64,000 nt of DNA from Actinacidiphila glaucinigra (GCF_900188405.1 NZ_FZOF01000017.1:118919-182918); one strand, 5' to 3'. Counted from the stretch's first letter, positions 35,496-44,547 are shown. Made by a program: numbers and translations. Notes: generated by a model not told the origin, from the sequence alone.

Positions 35496-38354
35496 TCAGG
35501 CGGTCGCCTCGTCCAGCAGTTCCAGGACGTGCCGGTAGGGGCGGCCGGTGGCGCGGGTCATGCCCATCTCGCAGGTGCGGTTGCACGAGGCGTACGCGTC
35601 GAACGCGCCGGCGGCGATCTCCGCCGCCTGGGCGGCCGTCGCGGACTGCGTGACCTCGGGGTGGAGCAGGCCCCGGTCCCCGGCGAAGGCGCAGCAGCCC
35701 CAGTTGTCGGGGACGGTGACCTTGTCGCTGACCGCGGCCGCGACGTGGCGCAGGGCGGCGTCGATGCCCAGGTGGACGGTGGAGCAGGTGGGGTGCAGGG
35801 CCATGGTGCGCATGCGGCGCGCGGCGGGCAGGGCGGGGAGCAGGTGCTCGGCGGTGAAGGCGACGCTGTCGACGAACCGCAGGGCCGAGTAGCGGGCGCG
35901 CTCGGACTCCGCGAGGGTGTCGGCCAGTTGCTCGAGGCCGTGGGTGCAGGAGGAGGCGTCGCACACGACCGGCAGCCGCCCGCCGTCGCTGGCCTCCCAC
36001 AGTGCCTCTAGGGTCCGGCCGGCCATGGTGCGGTGCCCGTCGGTGTAGCCCTTGGACTGCCATGGCGTGCCGCAGCACAGGCCGGTCAGGCCGTCGGGGA
36101 CCGTGACCTGGACGCCGGCGCGTTCGCACAGCCGCAGGAAGGCGGCGGCCGCGCCGCCGGAGTCCCCTTCGGGGGCGAAGACGCTGCCGATGCAGGCGGC
36201 GAAGAACACCGCCCGCGCTCCTTCGGGGTGCCGGGGCGCTGGACGGGCGGGGCCGCCGCGCGGGATGTCGCCGGACCAGGTGGGCACCAGTTCCGTCGCT
36301 CCCAGCTTGCGGATCGCGCCGGTGGCGCCGCGCAGGACCGGGGCGGGCAGGACGTGGGCGGTGTTGAGGGCGGCGCGCACTCCGGTGACGGCGCTCCCCC
36401 AGTGCCGGGCGGTGGTGTTGCCGAGGCGCTGGGCGGTGGGGCTGTGGCGCTCCGCGCGCAGGCGCTTCATGACGGCGCCGGTGTCGATCGTGACGGGGCA
36501 GGCGGTGACGCAGAGGCTGTCGGCCGCGCAGCTGTCGACGGCCGCGTAGGCGTAGTCCGCCTCCAGGGCGCGGCGGCGTTCCTCGTCGCCGGCGGCGGTG
36601 GCGAGCGCGATCTCGCGCTGCAGGGCGATGCGTTGCCGGGGTGTGGTGGTGACGTCGGCGGTGGGGCAGACCGGTTCGCAGTAGCCGCACTCCACGCATG
36701 CGTCGACGGCCGGGTCGACCGGGGGGACGCTCTTGAGGTCGCGCAGGTGCGCGGCCGGGTCGTCGGTGAGCAGGACGCCGGGGTTGAGGATGTCGTGGGG
36801 GTCGCAGAGCCGCTTGAGCTCGCGCATCACGTCGTACAGTTCGTCGCCGTACTGGCGGTGGACGAAGGGGGCCATGGCACGCCCGGTGCCGTGCTCGGCC
36901 TTCAGCGTGCCGCCGGCGTCAAGGACGAGGTCGACCATGGCGTCGGTGAAGCGGGCGTAGCGCTCGGTCTCGGCGCGGGTGTCGAAGTCCTGGGTGAGCA
37001 TGAAGTGCAGGTTGCCGTCGCGGGCGTGGCCGAAGATGACCGCGTCCTGGTAGCCGTACCGGTCGAAGAGACCGATCAGGCCCTCGCAGGTGCCGGTCAG
37101 CCGCTCCATGGGCACCGCGATGTCCTCCAGGAGCGCGGTCGTCCCGGCCGGGCGTGCTCCGGCGACGGCCGTGTACAGGCCCTTGCGCAGGTGCCAGAGC
37201 CGGCCGCGGACCGCGGCGTCGCGGGTGAGCGCGGCCCCGGTGACGGCGGGCAGCCGGTCCAGGACGGGCCGGGCGGCGGCCACGGTGGCGTCGAGCGTTT
37301 CGGCGCTGTCCTCGGCGAACTCCACCAGCAGGGCGGCGTGGTGTTCCACGCGCAGCCCGCGCAGTTCGTCGACGGGGTCGGCGGCCTGCTGTGCGACGCG
37401 CAGGGAGGCGGCGTCGAGGAGTTCGGCGGTGCGGGCGCCGGCGGCCAGCAGGGCGGGCAGGGCGTCGGTCGCCTCGGCGAGGCCCGGCAGGATCAGCAGG
37501 CCGGTGGCGGTGTGCGGCAGCAGGGGGACGGTACGGAAGACGGCCTCGCCGACGAAGCCGAGGGTGCCCTCGCTGCCGATCATCAGGTGGGCGAGGATGT
37601 CGGCGGGGTCGGTGTGGTCGAGGAACGAGTTGAGCCCGTAGCCCATGGTGTTCTTCATCGCGAACAGCCGCTCGATGGTGGCGCGTGAGGCGGCCGAGCC
37701 GCGGACCCGGTCGCGCAGCCGGAGCAGCCCGGTGTGCAGGTCGGGCTCGTGGGCGCGCAGGGCGGCGTCCGCGTCGGGTGCGGCGGTGTCGACGACGGTG
37801 CCCGAGGGCAGCACGAACTGCAGCGACTCCATGGTGCGGTAGGCGTTGTCCTGGGTGCCGCAGTTCATGCCGCTGGAGTTGTTGGCGACGAGCCCGCCGA
37901 TGGTGCAGGCGCTCTCGCTCGCCGGGTCGGGACCGAGCCGGCGCCCGTGGCGGGCCAGCCGCGCGTTGGCCTGGCGCACCGTGAGTCCCGGTTGCAGCCG
38001 GATGCGCAGGCCGTCGTCGAGGACCTCGGCGGAGCGCCAGTGCGTACGGACGTCCACCAGGACGCCGTCGCCGCCGGCCTGCCCCGCCAGGCTCGTACCG
38101 CCGGAGCGCAGCGTCAGCGGCACCCCGGCCCGGCGCGCGCCGGCCATGAGCGCGCCGACCTCGGCGGCGGAGGCGGCGCGCACCACGGCCTGCGGTGTGA
38201 AGAGGTACGGCGAGGCGTCGTGGGCCGCAGCGACCCTGCGGGGCACGTCGGTGGAGACCCGGGAGGGGTCGGCCACGCAGTCGGCCAGCCACGCGGCCGG
38301 GCCGGGGTCGGCGGTGCGGGACGTGGGGGCGGGGGTGGCGGCGGAGGTGCTCAT
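35496..38354 (-). CDS. FAD/Fe-S fused D-lactate dehydrogenase-like oxidase
   Basis: 952-aa fusion. The N-terminal FAD-binding type 4 domain (SGGTSLAGQAGGDGVLVD near 80-100; IGGLVANNSSGMNCG) and FAD-oxidase C domain extend to about 540. Two 4Fe-4S clusters follow (CVECGYCEPVCP near 555; CAADSLCVTACPV near 610) and a CCG-type C-terminal region (CCGTPWQSKG near 760; CCAFAGDRG near 885). This is the layout of membrane-associated D-lactate or 2-hydroxyacid dehydrogenases. It neighbours anmK and murQ; MurQ releases D-lactate from MurNAc-6-phosphate, so oxidising that D-lactate to pyruvate is a coherent role. GAGGA lies before the start. Confidence 0.9.
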   Translation of the reverse strand: MSTSAATPAPTSRTADPGPAAWLADCVADPSRVSTDVPRRVAAAHDASPYLFTPQAVVRAASAAEVGALMAGARRAGVPLTLRSGGTSLAGQAGGDGVLVDVRTHWRSAEVLDDGLRIRLQPGLTVRQANARLARHGRRLGPDPASESACTIGGLVANNSSGMNCGTQDNAYRTMESLQFVLPSGTVVDTAAPDADAALRAHEPDLHTGLLRLRDRVRGSAASRATIERLFAMKNTMGYGLNSFLDHTDPADILAHLMIGSEGTLGFVGEAVFRTVPLLPHTATGLLILPGLAEATDALPALLAAGARTAELLDAASLRVAQQAADPVDELRGLRVEHHAALLVEFAEDSAETLDATVAAARPVLDRLPAVTGAALTRDAAVRGRLWHLRKGLYTAVAGARPAGTTALLEDIAVPMERLTGTCEGLIGLFDRYGYQDAVIFGHARDGNLHFMLTQDFDTRAETERYARFTDAMVDLVLDAGGTLKAEHGTGRAMAPFVHRQYGDELYDVMRELKRLCDPHDILNPGVLLTDDPAAHLRDLKSVPPVDPAVDACVECGYCEPVCPTADVTTTPRQRIALQREIALATAAGDEERRRALEADYAYAAVDSCAADSLCVTACPVTIDTGAVMKRLRAERHSPTAQRLGNTTARHWGSAVTGVRAALNTAHVLPAPVLRGATGAIRKLGATELVPTWSGDIPRGGPARPAPRHPEGARAVFFAACIGSVFAPEGDSGGAAAAFLRLCERAGVQVTVPDGLTGLCCGTPWQSKGYTDGHRTMAGRTLEALWEASDGGRLPVVCDASSCTHGLEQLADTLAESERARYSALRFVDSVAFTAEHLLPALPAARRMRTMALHPTCSTVHLGIDAALRHVAAAVSDKVTVPDNWGCCAFAGDRGLLHPEVTQSATAAQAAEIAAGAFDAYASCNRTCEMGMTRATGRPYRHVLELLDEATA

Positions 38355-38404
38355 GGTTCCTCGGGTACGACGGTGCGACGGTACGACGCGGGGGCCTGCG
38401 GCGC

Positions 38405-39583
38405 TCAGTGGGCGGGGTCGGTGATCCGCAGCAGGCGGGGCGGCTGTGCGGCGGGTTCGGGCAGGCGCAGCGGGGCCAGGCCGGGGGTGATGCTGCCCAG
38501 CAGCGTGGCGCGGCGGGCGCCGGTGCCCGAGGTGAGGGTGCCGGGCAGGCCGTTGACGGTGAGGAAGCCGAGCACGGCGAAGGCGAGTGCCTCCTTGGCG
38601 TCGGAGGGCAGGCCGAGGTCGTCGCTGGGCCGCAGCGTCACGCCGGGCAGTTCCTCGCCGATCATGCGCATCAGCACGGGGTTGTGGGCGCCTCCGCCGG
38701 ACACGACCAGGCTGGTGACCGCGTGCGCCCGGCAGGCGTCGGCGACGGTGACGGCGGTGAGCCTGGTCAGGGTGGCCAGGACGTCGTCGGTGCCGGGTGC
38801 CGGCACGGCGGCCAGGGCCCGCTGCAGGTACGGCAGGTGGAAGAGTTCCTTGCCGGTGCTCTTCGGCGCGGGCCTGCGGTAGTAGGGGTCGTCGAGGAGG
38901 ACCTCGAGCAGGTCGGGGTCGGTGCGTCCGGCGGCCGCGCGGCGGCCGTCCTCGTCGTAGGCCGCGGCGCCGCCGGTGAAGTGGCGTACGGCCGCGTCCA
39001 GCAGGGCGTTGGCGGGGCCGGTGTCGAAGGCCAGGGGCTCCGCGCCGGGGGCGACGACGGTGATGTTGGCGATGCCGCCGAGGTTGAGCGCGGCGGGCAC
39101 TCCGGGGAGCCCGCGCAGCAGCAGGGTGTCGGTCATGCCGACCAGCGGGGCGCCCTGGCCGCCCGCGGCCACGTCCCTGCTGCGCAGGTCGGAGACGACC
39201 GGCAGCCCGGTGGCCTCGGCGATCCAGGCCGGCTGGCCCAGTTGCAGGGTGCCGCGGACGGTTCCGTCCTCGACCCAGTGGTGCATCGTCTGGCCGTGGG
39301 ACACGACCAGGTCGGCGGCGCCCCCGCACAGCTCGTCGAGCGCGCGTGCCGCGGCCCCCGCGAAGGCCTGGCCGACGCCGGTGTCCAGGGCGCAGACGTC
39401 CTGGGTGGTCGTCGTCGAGGGCGGCAGCGTGGCGGTGATGAGGTCCCGCAGTCCGTCGGCGTAGGGCACGGACAGATGGCCGAGCGGCCGCATGAGCAGG
39501 GTCTCGCCGTCCAGGGTGAGGTCGGCGGCGGCCGCCTCGATGGCGTCGTACGAGGTGCCCGACATCAGGCCGATCACGCGCAT
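38405..39583 (-). CDS. anmK: Anhydro-N-acetylmuramic acid kinase AnmK
   Basis: 392-aa kinase opening MRVIGLMSGTSYDAIEAA, the AnmK signature (usually GLMSGTSLDGID), with VVSHGQTMHHW, LNLGGIANIT, FDTGPANALLDA and VSGGGAHNPVLMRMI. AnmK hydrates and phosphorylates 1,6-anhydroMurNAc from cell-wall turnover to MurNAc-6-phosphate, the MurQ substrate. GGGAG lies 5 nt before the ATG at 39583. On the same strand as the symporter but separated from it by a very strong hairpin, so it may have its own promoter and be co-transcribed with the D-lactate oxidase gene. Confidence 0.93.
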   Translation of the reverse strand: MRVIGLMSGTSYDAIEAAAADLTLDGETLLMRPLGHLSVPYADGLRDLITATLPPSTTTTQDVCALDTGVGQAFAGAAARALDELCGGAADLVVSHGQTMHHWVEDGTVRGTLQLGQPAWIAEATGLPVVSDLRSRDVAAGGQGAPLVGMTDTLLLRGLPGVPAALNLGGIANITVVAPGAEPLAFDTGPANALLDAAVRHFTGGAAAYDEDGRRAAAGRTDPDLLEVLLDDPYYRRPAPKSTGKELFHLPYLQRALAAVPAPGTDDVLATLTRLTAVTVADACRAHAVTSLVVSGGGAHNPVLMRMIGEELPGVTLRPSDDLGLPSDAKEALAFAVLGFLTVNGLPGTLTSGTGARRATLLGSITPGLAPLRLPEPAAQPPRLLRITDPAH

Positions 39584-39623
39584 TGCTTCTCCCAACTCTT
39601 GTGTGCGGGGCGGTCATGTGGTG

Positions 39624-39663
39624 CCCCGGGGTGGGGGCCGCCCGTCGGCGGCCCCCACCCCGG
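39624..39663 (-). terminator. Very strong hairpin after symporter gene
   Basis: CCCGGGGTGGGGGCCGCC (39624-39641) pairs perfectly over 18 bp with 39646-39663 around CGTC. It lies just after the symporter stop on the minus strand and before anmK, so it should end or attenuate transcription between them. Confidence 0.75.
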
Positions 39664-39669
39664 GAGTCC

Positions 39670-41256
39670 TCATTCGGCGCCCGCGCCCGCCGCGACGCGA
39701 CCCGGGCCGGAGCCGGACTCCGGGCCGCCGTCGGTCAGCTCGACCTCGTGCACCTCGCGGACCTCGGGGGCCGGGTGGAACAGGCTCATCACACCGCCGA
39801 TCACCAGGGTGATCACCACGCCGATCGGCACCAGCCACTGGGCGGCGATGGCGGTCGGCACCGTCGCGCCCGCCACGGTGACGTCGATCTTCACCGAGCG
39901 CACGATGTAGGTCATCACGCCGACCGTGACCAGGAACGCGACGACCGCGTCGACCTCGTTGGCGCGCCTGACGATCCGGCCGAGCAGGAAGGCGCCGAGC
40001 AGCGCGCCGTAGGTGTAGCCCGCGATGGTCAGGCCGGTCAGGTAGACGTTGCCGGTGCTGGTGCTGAAAGCGCAGGCGAAGACCGCCATGAGCACGGCCC
40101 ACACCAGTGTCATCACCCGGGCGAGCTTGAGCAGCGACTCCTCCGAGGGGGTGCTGCGGAAGAAGCTGTGGATGATGTCGGCGACGGTCGAGTTGGACAT
40201 GGAGTTGAGCGCGGAGGACAGGGAGCCCATCGCGGCGCCGAGGATGCCGGCCACGAGCAGGCCGGAGATCACCACGGGCAGCCCGTGCAGGATGAAGTTC
40301 GGGTAGAGGTTGTCGGAGCTGTGCAGGCCCAGCTCGGAGAAGCTCTTGCCCTTGTTGTACGACCACAGCAGCGCGCCGACGAGCGAGAAGGCGGCGAACT
40401 GGAGGGTGACGAAGACGCCGGAGGCGATCATGGCCTTCTGGCCGTCGCGCAGCGTGCGGGTGGCCAGGACGCGCTGGACGATCAGCTGGTCGGAACCGTG
40501 GCTGGCCATCGCGAAGATGGCGCCGCCGATGATCGCGGTCGGCAGGGCGAACGGGCTGGTGAGGACGTGCGCGAGGTCGAAGTTGGTGTCGAACAGCTTG
40601 AAGTGGCCCGAGTGCAGGGCGTCGGAGAAGCCGCTGCCGCCGACGTGGCCGGAGAGCACGGCGATGGCGAGGATGGCGCCGCCGAGGTAGAGGCCCATCT
40701 GGATGGCGTCGGTCCAGATGACCGCCTTGATGCCGCCGAGGTAGGTGTAGACGACGGTGATCACCGTGAGGACGATGATGATCAGGCGGTAGCCCGCGTG
40801 CACGCCGAACTCGTCGAGCAGCAGCTTGATCGGGATCGCGGAGGCGAACAGGCGGACGCCCTCGGCGAGGAGGCGGGTGAAGACGAAGGTCACCGAGGCG
40901 AGTCCTTGCAGCTTCAACCCGAATCTGTTGCCCAGGTACTGGTAGGCGCTGACGAACCCGCCGCGCTTGTACAGGGGGATCAGCACGGTGGCGACGACCA
41001 CGCGGCCGATGACGTAGCCGAGGGCGAGTTCGACGTTGCCGAAGCCCTGCCCGCTGTAGGCACCGCCGGGCACGCTGATGACGGTCAGCACGCTGGTCTC
41101 GGTGGCCACCACGGAGAAGGAGACGGTCCACCAGGGCATGTGCCCTTCGCCGACGAAGTAGTCCTTCGCCGTCTTCTGCCGTCCGGCCAGTCGCAGTCCG
41201 ATCCACGCGATGGCGATCAGATAGACGACGATCACGACGAGGTCGAGTTGACGCAC
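39670..41256 (-). CDS. Sodium:solute symporter (SSS) family transporter
   Basis: 528-aa membrane protein with about 13 helices. The N terminus MRQLDLVVIVVYLIAIAWIG leads into GRQKTAKDYFVGEGHMPWW, typical of SSS carriers of the sialic-acid/sugar branch, and GSLSSALNSMSNSTVADI carries the Na2-site-type serines. GTG start with GGAG 5 nt upstream, 8 bp after the kinase stop: one operon. Within a MurNAc/anhydroMurNAc locus the likely cargo is an amino sugar or muropeptide-derived sugar, replacing a PTS. The cargo is inference. Confidence 0.88.
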   Translation of the reverse strand: MRQLDLVVIVVYLIAIAWIGLRLAGRQKTAKDYFVGEGHMPWWTVSFSVVATETSVLTVISVPGGAYSGQGFGNVELALGYVIGRVVVATVLIPLYKRGGFVSAYQYLGNRFGLKLQGLASVTFVFTRLLAEGVRLFASAIPIKLLLDEFGVHAGYRLIIIVLTVITVVYTYLGGIKAVIWTDAIQMGLYLGGAILAIAVLSGHVGGSGFSDALHSGHFKLFDTNFDLAHVLTSPFALPTAIIGGAIFAMASHGSDQLIVQRVLATRTLRDGQKAMIASGVFVTLQFAAFSLVGALLWSYNKGKSFSELGLHSSDNLYPNFILHGLPVVISGLLVAGILGAAMGSLSSALNSMSNSTVADIIHSFFRSTPSEESLLKLARVMTLVWAVLMAVFACAFSTSTGNVYLTGLTIAGYTYGALLGAFLLGRIVRRANEVDAVVAFLVTVGVMTYIVRSVKIDVTVAGATVPTAIAAQWLVPIGVVITLVIGGVMSLFHPAPEVREVHEVELTDGGPESGSGPGRVAAGAGAE

Positions 41257-41264
41257 GCTCGCTC

Positions 41265-42260
41265 CTAAGCAACAGCCGGCGGGATCACCGGCGTGGTGGG
41301 GACAGTGGGTGACGTCGTCCGGCGGACTCGGACGACGTGGGGTTCGTGCGGCACGGTGGCGTCCCGTGCCAGCAGGCGAGCGCCGTCCAGCGGGTCCCCG
41401 AGCGGGGGCCGCGGGTCCAGCGGTCGCGGGGAGGCCTCGAGCGCCGCGCGCAGCGGCGCCATGAGCGGTTCGCCGAGGCCGGTCAGCCCGCCGGTGACGG
41501 TGACGGGCAGGATCTCGCCGCCGATCCGGGCCGCGGCGGCGAGCACGGCCTCACCGAGTGCGGTGGCGGCGTCCCGGACGATCACGCCGGCGACGGGGTC
41601 GCCGGATGCGGCGGCGTGGGCGACGTCCGGGGCGAAGGAGGCCGCGGTACGGGCGGGGTTGCCGCCGGCGGCCAGCGCGGCGGGCAGCGTGTCCGGGTCG
41701 CCGAAGCGCCGGGTGGCCGCGGCCAGCAGCGCCGTGTACGGTCCGCGGGCGTCGTGGGCGCGGAGCGCCGCCCGCAGGCCGGTGACGCCGATCCACGCGC
41801 CGCTGCCCTCGTCGCCGAGCCACGGGCCCCAGCCGTCGACGCGGGCGTACGAGCCGTCCTCGCCGATGCCGATGGCGACCGAGCCGGTGCCGATGGCCAG
41901 CACCACGCCCGTACGCCCGCCGAGGGCGCCCGCGTGTGCGGTGACGGCGTCGCTGGTGACGGCGACCTCGTCCGCGGGCAGGTCCTGCAGCAGCAGCTCG
42001 GCGAGGGCGCGGGCGGCCTCGGGGGCCGCGGCCGCTCCGGCGGCGCCCACGCAGACGGCGGCGAGCCGGCCGGGAGTGTGCCGCTCGATCAGCGGCAGGA
42101 CGGCGGCGAGCACCGCGCCATGCGCGGCCTCGACACCCCCCTCGGCTGCGAGTCCGGGTGCCCCCGGAACCTCGTGGACGGGGCCGGCGGTGCCGTCCGT
42201 GCTGATGAGCACGGCACGGCAGCCCGTCTTCCCCAGGTCCACAGCCACTGCTGCTGTCAT
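41265..42260 (-). CDS. BadF/BadG-type sugar kinase (GlcNAc/MurNAc kinase-like)
   Basis: 331-aa ASKHA-fold kinase: phosphate-1 motif VDLGKTGCRAVL, LAIGTGSVAIGIG, WLGDEGSGAWIG, VTVTGGLTGL. The family includes GlcNAc kinases and clostridial MurK, which phosphorylates MurNAc and GlcNAc. Here it heads the operon kinase-symporter and is divergent from the RpiR gene, with murQ next. Phosphorylating imported MurNAc (to feed MurQ) or GlcNAc is the natural reading. The promoter is TTGACA-18-GATACT (see the divergent region). Confidence 0.87.
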   Translation of the reverse strand: MTAAVAVDLGKTGCRAVLISTDGTAGPVHEVPGAPGLAAEGGVEAAHGAVLAAVLPLIERHTPGRLAAVCVGAAGAAAAPEAARALAELLLQDLPADEVAVTSDAVTAHAGALGGRTGVVLAIGTGSVAIGIGEDGSYARVDGWGPWLGDEGSGAWIGVTGLRAALRAHDARGPYTALLAAATRRFGDPDTLPAALAAGGNPARTAASFAPDVAHAAASGDPVAGVIVRDAATALGEAVLAAAARIGGEILPVTVTGGLTGLGEPLMAPLRAALEASPRPLDPRPPLGDPLDGARLLARDATVPHEPHVVRVRRTTSPTVPTTPVIPPAVA

Positions 42261-42342
42261 GCGGCACGCCCTCGTGTCGTACGGGATCCGGCACGGCGGG
42301 TGGTCACGGTCGGCGGTGACCGGTGCGGATCGCGGTGCAGCG

Positions 42343-42435
42343 AGTATCGGAAGGCAGACCTCCGTATGTCAATAAGTAACTTCACGAAATGCATCACGTA
42401 AATTTTTGACGCAGCCGACGGGGCGTGGTTACGCT
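42343..42435. promoter_or_regulatory. Divergent promoters with RpiR-type operator between them
   Basis: Minus strand: TTGACA (complement of 42367-42372) with GATACT 18 nt on (42343-42348). Plus strand: TTGACG (42406-42411) and TACGCT (42430-42435), also 18 nt apart. Between the two -35 boxes lies an imperfect 22-bp palindrome (42381-42402) centred on ATGCAT, with arms TTCACG and CGTAAA. A MurR/RpiR dimer here would control both directions. Confidence 0.7.
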
Positions 42436-42465
42436 GACGCCACCCACTCAGGAGGGAACCCATCC

Positions 42466-43416
42466 ATGGCCTCCCAGGACCCGACCCGCACCTCCGCGCA
42501 GCCGGCACAGGAGACCGCCTCCGGCGGCGACACCCTGGCCCGCATCCGCGCGGCCCTGCCCGGCCTGGCGCCCTCCGAGCGGCGGGTGGCCGAAGCCGTC
42601 CTGGCCGATCCCGCACAGGCCGCCGAGCTGTCCATCAGCGCCCTCGCCGAACGGGCCACCACCTCGGTCGCCACGGTCATGCGCTTCTGCCGGACGATGA
42701 AGCTGGGCAACTACCCGCAGCTGCGGCTCGCGCTGGCCGCGGCCGCGGCCCGCGAGCACGCGCTCGGCGGCGAGCGCCCGACACCGGGCACCGACATCAG
42801 CGCCACCGACACCCTCGAGCAGATCGTCCAGAAGATCGTCTACAACGAGGTCCGCGCTCTGGAGGACTCCGGGGCCGGACTGGACATCGAGGCGCTCGGC
42901 CGGGCCGTGGACGCCGTTGCGGGAGCCCGGCGCGTGGACATCTTCGGCGTCGGCGCCAGCGCCTTCGTCGGGCAGGACCTGCACCAGAAGCTGCACCGCA
43001 TCGGCCACATGGCGTTCATCTGGACCGACCGCCACGCGGCCCTGACCGCCGCCGCCCTCCTCGGCCCCGGCGACGTGGCACTGGCCGTCTCCCACTCCGG
43101 GGAGACCGAGGACACCGTCGAACCCCTCCAGGCGGCCGCCGAACGCGGCGCCACCACCATCGCCCTCACCAACGTCCCGGGCTCGACCCTCGCCGACAGC
43201 GCCGACCTGGTGCTCGCGACCTGCGCCCGGGAGACCCCCTTCCGGTCCGGCGCCACCGTCAGCCGGATCGCCCAGCTCGCCGTGATCGACTGCCTGTTCG
43301 TCGGCGTCGCCCAGCGCTCCTACGACGCCACGACCGCGGCACTGCAGAAGACCTACGGAGCCGTGCAGCGCCGCAGGCGCCCGCAGCCCCAGCGCCGCAC
43401 CCCGGCCGACGACTGA
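42466..43416 (+). CDS. MurR/RpiR-family transcriptional regulator
   Basis: 316-aa regulator. The N-terminal RpiR helix-turn-helix (about 22-95) has LPGLAPSERRVAEAVLADPA and AERATTSVATVMRFCRTM. The C-terminal SIS domain (about 130-275) has VDIFGVGASAFVGQDLHQKL and ALAVSHSGETEDTVE, which binds sugar phosphates. The ATG at 42466 has AGGAGG 10 nt upstream; a TTG at 42406 in frame is really the -35 box. Upstream of murQ on the same strand, it probably senses MurNAc-6P or GlcNAc-6P and represses the divergent operon. Confidence 0.93.
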   Translation: MASQDPTRTSAQPAQETASGGDTLARIRAALPGLAPSERRVAEAVLADPAQAAELSISALAERATTSVATVMRFCRTMKLGNYPQLRLALAAAAAREHALGGERPTPGTDISATDTLEQIVQKIVYNEVRALEDSGAGLDIEALGRAVDAVAGARRVDIFGVGASAFVGQDLHQKLHRIGHMAFIWTDRHAALTAAALLGPGDVALAVSHSGETEDTVEPLQAAAERGATTIALTNVPGSTLADSADLVLATCARETPFRSGATVSRIAQLAVIDCLFVGVAQRSYDATTAALQKTYGAVQRRRRPQPQRRTPADD

Positions 43417-43465
43417 CGGCCGGCCCCGCACCACACCCCAGCACCACCGAAAGGACGACCGCGCC

Positions 43466-44362
43466 GTGGACCTCAGCACACTCGGCACCGAGACCCGCAA
43501 CGAGCGGACCGCCGAACTGGACCGCATGCCGGTCTCCGAGCTCCTCACCGTGATGAACGCCGAGGACCAGACCGTCGCCCTCACCGTCCGCGAGGCGCTC
43601 CCCGACATCGGCACCGCCGTCGAGGCCATCACCGAGTCCCTGCGCCGCGGCGGCCGCCTCATCTACCTCGGCGCCGGCACCAGCGGCCGGATAGGCCTGC
43701 TCGACGCCGTCGAGTGCCCGCCGACCTTCGGCACCGCGCCCGAGCAGGTCGTCGGCCTGCTCTCCGGTGGCCCCGGCGCCTTCATCGTGGCCGTCGAGGG
43801 CGCCGAGGACGAGCCCGCCCGGGCGATCGCCGACCTCGACGAGATCGGCGTCAACGAACGGGACACCGTCGTCGGCCTCGCCGCCAGCGGCCGTACCCCC
43901 TACGTCATCGGCGGCCTCCAGCACGCCGCGACGCGGGGCGCCGTCACCGTCTCCGTGGCCTGCAACCGCGACGCCCTCGTCAGCCGCTACGCCGACATCC
44001 CGATCGAGGTGCCCACCGGCCCGGAGATCCTCACCGGCTCCACCCGGCTCAAGGGCGGCACCGCCGAGAAGATGGTCTGCAACATGCTCTCCACGGCGTC
44101 GATGGTCCGCGTCGGCAAGGTCTACGGAAACCTCATGGTCGACGTGCGCGCCACCAACAACAAGCTGGTGGACCGCGCACAGCGCATGGTCGTCCAGGCC
44201 ACCGGGGCCGACCCCGACACCGCCGCCGAGGCCCTGACCGCCGCCGGCGGCCACGCCAAGACGGCCATCGTGATGCTGCTCACCGGCGCCACCGCCGAGG
44301 AGGCCGCCCGGCGCATCGAGCAGGCCCACGGCGACACCCGCACGGCCGCCGGCCAGGCCTGA
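43466..44362 (+). CDS. murQ: N-acetylmuramic acid 6-phosphate etherase MurQ
   Basis: 298-aa lyase that splits the lactyl ether of MurNAc-6-phosphate to GlcNAc-6-phosphate and D-lactate. The signature is LIYLGAGTSGRIGLLDAVEC plus a conserved Glu region EGAEDEPARAI and STRLKGGTAEKMVCNMLST. The SIS fold fills most of the chain. GTG start with AAAGGA upstream, 49 bp after the regulator. The AnmK product and the MurQ substrate match; the D-lactate oxidase gene nearby would consume the side product. Confidence 0.96.
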   Translation: MDLSTLGTETRNERTAELDRMPVSELLTVMNAEDQTVALTVREALPDIGTAVEAITESLRRGGRLIYLGAGTSGRIGLLDAVECPPTFGTAPEQVVGLLSGGPGAFIVAVEGAEDEPARAIADLDEIGVNERDTVVGLAASGRTPYVIGGLQHAATRGAVTVSVACNRDALVSRYADIPIEVPTGPEILTGSTRLKGGTAEKMVCNMLSTASMVRVGKVYGNLMVDVRATNNKLVDRAQRMVVQATGADPDTAAEALTAAGGHAKTAIVMLLTGATAEEAARRIEQAHGDTRTAAGQA

Positions 44363-44369
44363 CACCGCC

Positions 44370-44400
44370 GTACCGCCGGGCCGGGGCGGCCCGGCGGTAC
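44370..44400 (+). terminator. Terminator after murQ
   Basis: A perfect 13-bp stem GTACCGCCGGGCC with its complement and a GGGGC loop, 7 bp past the murQ stop. Confidence 0.85.
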
Positions 44401-44463
44401 GCGTCCACTCACGCCACGGGCGCCACATCCGGAACGCCGACGTCCGTGTAGGCCCCGGTGATC

Positions 44464-44517
44464 GGGGGAATCTGCCGCACATCGCGGCAGTTTCCCCCTG
44501 GGGAGGCGAGCCTCCCC
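44464..44517 (+). promoter_or_regulatory. Two adjacent hairpins in the 5' region of the SpoIIE phosphatase gene
   Basis: GGGGGAATCTGCCGC (44464-44478) pairs with 44484-44498 (14 of 15 positions), followed at once by GGGGAGG-CGAG-CCTCCCC (44500-44517 region). They lie 31-84 bp before the ATG and after the murQ terminator, so they probably form in the leader of the SpoIIE transcript. Function unknown. Confidence 0.5.
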
Positions 44518-44547
44518 ACACACGGCCAAGGACGAGACGATCCCGAC

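Noticed and set aside
42406..42465. Start of the RpiR regulator at TTG 42406
   Set aside because: That TTG is part of the TTGACG -35 box; ATG 42466 has AGGAGG upstream.
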